Of a stretch of DNA of 38,050 nt, positions 33,628-38,050 are shown piece after piece. The translations under genes and the position numbers were made by a program. Source of the stretch: Vulcanimicrobiota bacterium (GTDB lineage: Bacteria; Vulcanimicrobiota; Vulcanimicrobiia; Eremiobacterales; Eremiobacteraceae); NCBI GenBank assembly GCA_019235715.1, contig JAFAKE010000074.1, forward strand, positions 1 to 38,050, given 5' to 3'. The notes beneath the pieces were generated by a model. The model had not been told where the DNA came from. It ran no database searches and saw only the letters and a program-made list of their open reading frames with translations. Every line of letters starts with the position of its first letter. Position 1 is the stretch's first letter.

Positions 33628-35724
33628 TTAAGAGCTTGCGAGCAAGACGCTGTCTGTGTGTTGCGTCGCCAAGAACGCCGCGAGGCGAGCGTTTTCGGGC
33701 TTCTCGAAGCGCGGATCGCTCGCCACCAGCGCATCGGCGTCCTTTTTGGCTTCCAGAAACACGCTGTAGTCGCGCACGAGCTGCGCGAGACGCAGGTCGG
33801 CGAGCCCGTGCTGGCGGGTGCCCAGCAGATCGCCCGAGCCGCGGATGCGAGCATCCTCTTCGGCGATCGCAAAACCATCGTTCGTCCGCTCGAGCAGCGC
33901 CAGGCGCGCCGAGTCTTCGGCGTCGCCCGCAGCGACCAGAATGCAGTATGATGCCGCGGCGCCGCGGCCGACGCGCCCGCGCAACTGGTGCAGCTGCGCC
34001 AAACCAAAGGTGTGCGCGTCGAAGACGAGCATGACGGTCGCGTTGGGCACGTCGACGCCCACTTCGACGACGGTCGTCGCGATCAGCACGTGCAGAAAGC
34101 CGTCGGCGAACATGCGCATGATCTTCTCTTTGTCCGCGCCCGCGATCTTCCCGTGCAGCAAGCCGACACGCAGCCCGGCGAGCTCGTGCGCGCGCAGCCG
34201 CTCTGCCTGCTTCACCGCGGTGTGCATCGCGCGCTCCGATTCGTCGATCGCCGGACAGACGATGTAGGCTTGCCGTCCTTGCGCGACTTGCTCGCGAATG
34301 AAGGCGAATATCTTGTCCTTGCTGTCCACGTCGCGCAGATACGTCTTCGGGGGCTTGCGGCCCGGCGGCAGCTCGTCGATGACCGAGATGTCCAAATCGG
34401 CGTATACCGTTTGCGCGAGCGTCCTTGGAATCGGAGTCGCGGTCATCACCAACGTATGCGGTGTAAGCGCCCCAGCTTTCGCGCGCAGCGCGGCGCGCTG
34501 CATCACGCCGAAGCGGTGCTGCTCGTCGATGACGACGAATCCAAGCTTGTGAAAGGCGACGTCTTCGGTCAACAGCGCATGCGTGCCGACGACCACGTCG
34601 AGCTCTCCGCGCCGGAGCTGATCGAGGATGTCATCGCGCGTCGAGCGGCGCAGTGCGCCGACCAGCATCGCGACGCGCACACCCGCCGGCGAAAGCAGCC
34701 GCGTGAGGCTGTTAAACTGCTGGGCCGCCAATATCTCCGTCGGTGCCATGAACGCGGCCTGATAGCCCGCGCGTACGGCGAAGAGCACGGCAGCCGCCGC
34801 AACCGCCGTTTTCCCGGAACCGACGTCGCCTTGCAGCAAGCGGTTCATCGGCCAACTGCCGGCGAGATCGCCGACGATCTCATCGACGACGCGCTCTTGC
34901 GCGCCGGTCAAGCGGAACGGCAGCAACGCGCGCATGCGTTGGTGGAAATCGGCAAGCGCGCCGGGCGCGGCCGCGCTCGATAGATCGGGCGAACTCTCTC
35001 CGCGGCGCGCGGCGCGGCGGCGCGCCGCTGCCAACGCCAGGAGAAAGAATTCCTCGTAGATGAGCCGCTCGCGTGCGCGCTGCGCATCCTCGAGCGACTT
35101 CGGCTGGTGGATCGCACGCACGCACCATAGCGCATCCGCGAAGCGCCGGCGCGCCGTCAGACCTGCGGGCAGGGGATCCAGCAACGCGGCGCCCTTCGCG
35201 CGCGCACCGACGCGCGCGAGCGCGCGTGCGACGAGGCGCTGCACCGCGTAGTTCGAAAGCCCGGCCGTCAACGGATAGACGGGCACGAGCTCGCCGCTAT
35301 ATTCCTCGTCGTCTGTGACGACGCGGTGGCGGCCCACGAGCATCTGCACCCCTGTAAGCGTCGCCTCAGCACGGCCGCGCATGAAGACGCGCTGACCGGC
35401 TTTAAGGACCGAGCCGAGGTAAGGACGGCCGAACCACACCGCCGTGATGGCGCCAGTGCCGTCGTCGACGACTGCGGTCGTCTTCGCGCGCACGCGCCCG
35501 CGCAGCCGGATGTGCTTGACGTGGCGGATCACGCCCATCACGTTGACCTCGCCCTCGATGGATGGAAGCGCCCGCAGCGCAGCGACGGTCAGCGCGGCGC
35601 GGAGGTCGTCGTAGCGATAGGGATAGTGGCGCAGCAGGTCGAGGACGCTGCGTATGCCCAGGCGTTCGAACTGCTCGATGGTGTTGCGCCGCAGCGCCGC
35701 CAAGGCGGTCAGCGGCGCCAGCAA
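33628..35724 (-). CDS. recG: ATP-dependent DNA helicase RecG
   Basis: Remodels stalled replication forks and branched DNA. 698 residues from TTG 35724. The wedge domain with the OB fold is at about residues 60-150, followed by two RecA-like helicase lobes: G-D-V-G-S-G-K-T-A Walker A, D-E-Q-H-R-F-G-V Walker B, T-A-T-P-I-P-R-T-L, and the motif VI region Q-L-R-G-R-V-G-R-G. The frame is open to 35886, but codons above 35763 overlap the tRNA-Cys gene, so translation there is excluded; the TTG start leaves L-A-P-L-T-A-L as N-terminus, the usual RecG beginning. Confidence 0.94.
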   Translation of the reverse strand: MLAPLTALAALRRNTIEQFERLGIRSVLDLLRHYPYRYDDLRAALTVAALRALPSIEGEVNVMGVIRHVKHIRLRGRVRAKTTAVVDDGTGAITAVWFGRPYLGSVLKAGQRVFMRGRAEATLTGVQMLVGRHRVVTDDEEYSGELVPVYPLTAGLSNYAVQRLVARALARVGARAKGAALLDPLPAGLTARRRFADALWCVRAIHQPKSLEDAQRARERLIYEEFFLLALAAARRRAARRGESSPDLSSAAAPGALADFHQRMRALLPFRLTGAQERVVDEIVGDLAGSWPMNRLLQGDVGSGKTAVAAAAVLFAVRAGYQAAFMAPTEILAAQQFNSLTRLLSPAGVRVAMLVGALRRSTRDDILDQLRRGELDVVVGTHALLTEDVAFHKLGFVVIDEQHRFGVMQRAALRAKAGALTPHTLVMTATPIPRTLAQTVYADLDISVIDELPPGRKPPKTYLRDVDSKDKIFAFIREQVAQGRQAYIVCPAIDESERAMHTAVKQAERLRAHELAGLRVGLLHGKIAGADKEKIMRMFADGFLHVLIATTVVEVGVDVPNATVMLVFDAHTFGLAQLHQLRGRVGRGAAASYCILVAAGDAEDSARLALLERTNDGFAIAEEDARIRGSGDLLGTRQHGLADLRLAQLVRDYSVFLEAKKDADALVASDPRFEKPENARLAAFLATQHTDSVLLASS

Positions 35725-35762
35725 AAGACCTTGAAGCCCCGCTTCGGGCGCTGCGGCGGACT

Positions 35763-35837
35763 TGGAGGCGACAGCCGGAGTCGAACCGGCGAATGGAGCT
35801 TTTGCAGAGCTCTGCCTTACCACTTGGCTATGTCGCC
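35763..35837 (-). tRNA. tRNA-Cys (GCA)
   Basis: Read on the minus strand, it folds as a full cloverleaf. The acceptor stem GGCGACA pairs with TGTCGCC, with discriminator T and encoded CCA (35765-35763). The D arm is AGCCAAGTGGTAAGGC; the anticodon stem GAGCT/AGCTC has loop CTGCAAA, anticodon GCA (Cys); the T arm is GCCGGTTCGACTCCGGC. It lies 38 nt upstream of recG on the same strand, so it may share a transcript. A TATATATACAAT-type stretch at about 35898-35907 could be its -10 region, but no -35 was seen. Confidence 0.96.
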
Positions 35838-35949
35838 GCGCGGGCTGGCCGATTCGGCGCGACCGCCGTCCCTTCCCGGCGGGCACCCGCTGTCTCGATT
35901 GTATATATAATGATGATTCGCGTTTTAGGCGGCTGCCGAAGGGGACCCT

Positions 35950-36282
35950 TTACCGGTCGAAGAGCGCACGCAGCTCCGTCTTGGCTCGCTCGAGTTTGTC
36001 GCGCCGGCTTTTAGGCAGCTTGGCACCGGCGCGATTGATGTAGAAGTTGAGCATCGACATCGCCGACTGATACGACGTGCCCTTGCGGCGCCTGCTGTGT
36101 TCGGCAGAGCGTTTCAGCGATGCGGCGATCTCTTTCGGGTCGTCGGATGCGAATACGCCGCGCTCAAGATCCAACGCATTGCTGTGCTCGGTCACGTCCT
36201 GCGACCAGCGCTTGCTCGCAGGCGTCGCGTGCGCCGGGCGCCGTGCCGGTTTCTTCCTCTTCTTCTTCATGTTCTTCTTCAT
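35950..36282 (-). CDS. DUF3175 domain-containing protein
   Basis: 110-residue basic protein. A K/R-rich N-terminus is followed by the whole DUF3175 signature: K-R-W-S-Q-D-V-T-E, A-L-D-L-E-x-G-V-F, I-A-A-S-L-K-R-S-A-E, S-A-M-S-M-L-N-F-Y-I-N-R-A-G, and L-E-R-A-K-T-E-L-R. It is common in soil bacteria and its function is unknown; the basic character suggests nucleic-acid binding. ATG 36282 has GAGGGA about 6 nt upstream. Placed 10 nt after a small membrane-protein gene and next to NHEJ genes. Confidence 0.86.
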   Translation of the reverse strand: MKKNMKKKRKKPARRPAHATPASKRWSQDVTEHSNALDLERGVFASDDPKEIAASLKRSAEHSRRRKGTSYQSAMSMLNFYINRAGAKLPKSRRDKLERAKTELRALFDR

Positions 36283-36292
36283 GATGCGTCCC

Positions 36293-36769
36293 TCAGGCTC
36301 GCTCGATGGCCTCGTAGCACGCGGCGGTGATGATGCCGTACACGCAATGCGGAATGAGGTCGCTCATCCAATCCGCCGTCTTCCACTTGCGCAGATCGGT
36401 CGCTTTGAGATACACGGCGGGCGCGTCGGCGCAGACCATCGCACACAGGCCGAGCAGTGAGCCCAGCAGCGGCCACGGAATGCGCCGCGCGCGCGAGCGC
36501 AGCAAACCGTACGCGGCACCCATGCCGATCCCGACGGCATAGCCCATCAGCGCGCCGAGTCCGCTGCGCCGGTTGCGCAAGCGGTCGTCCTTGTGGCGCT
36601 GCGGCCGCCCAAGCGCACGCAATCCGGCTTTGCGCGCGAGAATCGCGACGACGGCGGCCGGTACCGAACTTGTCGGGCGCCCGCGGGCAGCCATGTCCGC
36701 GTATGTGGCGATGTCGAGCGCAAGCGTGCCGACCATTCCAGCGGTCGTTCCGATCGCGAGCTTATTCAT
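36293..36769 (-). CDS. Small membrane protein of unknown function
   Basis: 158 residues with about four hydrophobic helices (around 4-24, 72-92, 99-117, 138-153). The start is ATG 36769 with AGGA about 8 nt upstream; a GTG at 36775 has worse spacing. Conserved-looking pieces are G-T-L-A-L-D-I-A-T-Y, G-R-P-T-S-S-V-P and D-W-M-S-D-L-I-P-H. Similar unnamed proteins occur in actinobacteria-like genomes. Its start codon shares the CATG tetranucleotide with the divergent ligase gene. Confidence 0.7.
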   Translation of the reverse strand: MNKLAIGTTAGMVGTLALDIATYADMAARGRPTSSVPAAVVAILARKAGLRALGRPQRHKDDRLRNRRSGLGALMGYAVGIGMGAAYGLLRSRARRIPWPLLGSLLGLCAMVCADAPAVYLKATDLRKWKTADWMSDLIPHCVYGIITAACYEAIERA

Positions 36770-37805
36770 GAACACATCCTACCCGGAAAGCAAGCGCCCG
36801 AGCGCCCGCGAAGACGCCAGCTTGAAACGATTCGAACCGGCTGAGGCGCGCGCCGTCGACGAACTGCCGGCGGACGGCGGTTGGCAATACGAGCCCAAGT
36901 GGGATGGCTTCCGCTGCGTGGCGTTCAAGCGCGCCGCACGCGTCGAGCTGCGCTCGAAGTCGGACAAGCGGCTCGACCGGTATTTCCCAGAGGTCGTCGC
37001 GGCGCTGAAAGAGCTTGCGCTCGATACGTGCATCCTTGACGGTGAGCTGGTCATCCGCGACGGCAATCGCTCGGATTTCGACGAGCTGCTGCAGCGCATC
37101 CATCCGGCGCAAAGCCGCGTGCAGATGCTCGCCAAGACCCACCCCGCGCATTACATCGTTTTCGACATACTCGCGGATGCTACGCGCAGCAGCCTCGAGG
37201 AGCAGCCGCTGGCGAAGCGGCGCCTGCGGCTCGAAGCGATCGCGAAGAAATATTTCAAGCCGCGCGGACTCCTCGAGCTTTCTCCGGCGACGCGCAGCCG
37301 CAGTCTCGCGGCGCGCTGGCTGCGCACCCACGGAGCGCGCGACGGCGTCGTCGCCAAGCGGCTTGCAGAGCCCTACCGAGCGGGCTCGCGCGACGCGATG
37401 GTCAAGGTCAAACGCAAGCGCACGGCTGACTGCGTCGTCGGCGGCTTCCGGTATGCCTCCAAAGGCAAAGTCGTCGGCTCGTTGCTGCTCGGATTGTACG
37501 ATCGCGAGGGCAAGCTCGACCACGTCGGTTTCATGTCGGGCATACGCGACAGCGAGCGCGCGGCGTTGACGAAGCGGCTCGAAGCGCTCAAGGGAGAACC
37601 GGGATTCACCGGCAGCAAGCCCGGCGGCCCGAGCCGCTGGAGCACCGAGCGCAGCGAGCAATGGGAACCGTTGCGCCCGCAGCTCGTGGTCGAAGTCGAA
37701 TTCGACCACGTGACGGGAGCGCGGTTCCGTCACGGCACGCGCTTCGTGCGCTGGCGGCCGGACAAGAAGCCGGCGCAATGCACGATGGAGCAGCTGCGCG
37801 CGTGA
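36768..37805 (+). CDS. ATP-dependent DNA ligase, LigC/LigD-ligase type
   Basis: Seals DNA nicks or ends; the set with the next gene points to non-homologous end joining. 345 residues with adenylation motif E-P-K-W-D-G-F-R (lysine nucleophile), I-L-D-G-E-L-V-I, D-G-V-V-A-K-R and the M-V-K-V-K-R-K-R-T-A-D-C-V-V motif V, then an OB domain ending R-F-V-R-W-R-P-D-K-K-P-A-Q-C-T-M, typical of the LigC type. The start overlaps the divergent gene's start (CATG); an internal start is possible. The stop overlaps the polymerase gene in GTGA. Confidence 0.92.
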   Translation: MNTSYPESKRPSAREDASLKRFEPAEARAVDELPADGGWQYEPKWDGFRCVAFKRAARVELRSKSDKRLDRYFPEVVAALKELALDTCILDGELVIRDGNRSDFDELLQRIHPAQSRVQMLAKTHPAHYIVFDILADATRSSLEEQPLAKRRLRLEAIAKKYFKPRGLLELSPATRSRSLAARWLRTHGARDGVVAKRLAEPYRAGSRDAMVKVKRKRTADCVVGGFRYASKGKVVGSLLLGLYDREGKLDHVGFMSGIRDSERAALTKRLEALKGEPGFTGSKPGGPSRWSTERSEQWEPLRPQLVVEVEFDHVTGARFRHGTRFVRWRPDKKPAQCTMEQLRA

Positions 37806-38050
37806 GCAAAGCGGCGCTGATCCCGAGCGGCGTCGCGGACGCGTCGGTGAGTTTCGGCTCGCGCACGGTCCAACTGACGAACTTACCGAAGATCTTTTGG
37901 CCACGCGCGAAACCGCCGATCAGCAAAGGCGATCTGTTGCGCTACTATGCCGCCGTCGCGCCATGCTTGCTCCCGCACCTGCACGATCGCGCGATGGTCA
38001 TGAAGCGCTATCCCAACGGCGTCGGCAAGCCGTTCTTCTTCATGAAGCGC
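37802..38050 (+). CDS. LigD-type NHEJ polymerase/primase domain protein, 3' partial
   Basis: First 83 codons from GTG 37802; the gene runs past the window edge. The sequence L-T-N-L-P-K-I-F-W-P, K-G-D-L-L-R-Y-Y-A-A-V-A-P, L-L-P-H-L-H-D-R and M-K-R-Y-P-N-G matches the N-terminus of LigD polymerase domains, which fill gaps at broken ends with ribonucleotides. It is a separate gene here rather than fused to the ligase, and the GTGA overlap makes coupled translation likely. Ku is expected nearby but is not in the window. Confidence 0.9.
   Translation, partial: MSKAALIPSGVADASVSFGSRTVQLTNLPKIFWPRAKPPISKGDLLRYYAAVAPCLLPHLHDRAMVMKRYPNGVGKPFFFMKR

Noticed and set aside
32451-34034. 527-codon plus-strand open frame across coaD, rsmD and recG
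   Set aside because: Antisense to three conserved genes; Ser/Arg-rich translation typical of GC-rich shadows.
35880-35930. Promoter for tRNA-Cys based on TATATATACAAT
   Set aside because: A -10-like element is present on the minus strand but no -35 match lies at 16-18 nt, so it is mentioned only in the tRNA entry.

Overview
The window looks like a gene-dense, GC-rich bacterial chromosome segment, with many GTG/TTG starts and 1-20 nt gene overlaps. The gene set combines a B12-dependent (class II) ribonucleotide reductase, a DUF177-rpmF-fabH-fabD-fabG-acpP-ffh-rpsP-khpA-rimM string, a recG-rsmD-coaD-S16 protease string, and NHEJ ligase and polymerase genes. This suggests an uncultivated Terrabacteria-like lineage, perhaps Candidatus Eremiobacterota (WPS-2). 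That assignment is an inference from gene order and style; no 16S or other strong marker is present. No rRNA, CRISPR array, IS element or phage block was seen, and no gene-free stretch exceeds about 300 bases.

Left part (1-17000). The window opens inside nrdJ, interrupted by an intein with a LAGLIDADG endonuclease, whose downstream boundary lies directly before the catalytic radical cysteine. Next come a small secreted protein, a GNAT acetyltransferase, and a group of poorly characterised membrane proteins: a DUF4239 protein with a YIP1-like/alpha-beta-hydrolase fusion, facing an RMD1/DUF155-like protein and a DUF5996 protein. A tight minus-strand operon follows (OsmC, retropepsin-like protease, NAD-dependent epimerase), then a plus-strand pair (epimerase, family-5 uracil-DNA glycosylase). 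A minus-strand trio comes next (FAD disulfide oxidoreductase, methyltransferase, 2-hydroxyacid dehydrogenase), then an FAH-family hydrolase.

Middle (17000-29000). After a secreted proline-rich protein, a DEDDh exonuclease/GIY-YIG fusion and an alpha/beta hydrolase, a roughly 8.4 kb minus-strand block runs from 28946 down to 20577. It joins ribosomal protein L32, type II fatty-acid synthesis, the signal recognition particle protein, S16, a KH protein, RimM, a proline dehydrogenase and a DHDPS-family aldolase. A perfect-consensus sigma70-type promoter (TTGACA, 17 nt, TATAAT) lies at its head with a hairpin in the leader. This block couples membrane lipid synthesis, ribosome maturation and protein targeting.

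Right part (29000-38050). A DMT transporter and a secreted protein overlap tail to tail. A minus-strand housekeeping string follows: tRNA-Cys, recG, rsmD, coaD, a coiled-coil protein and a membrane-anchored PDZ/Lon-type protease. The window ends in a DNA-repair locus: DUF3175, a small membrane protein, and a divergent ATP-dependent DNA ligase overlapping the start of a LigD-type polymerase gene, cut by the window edge.
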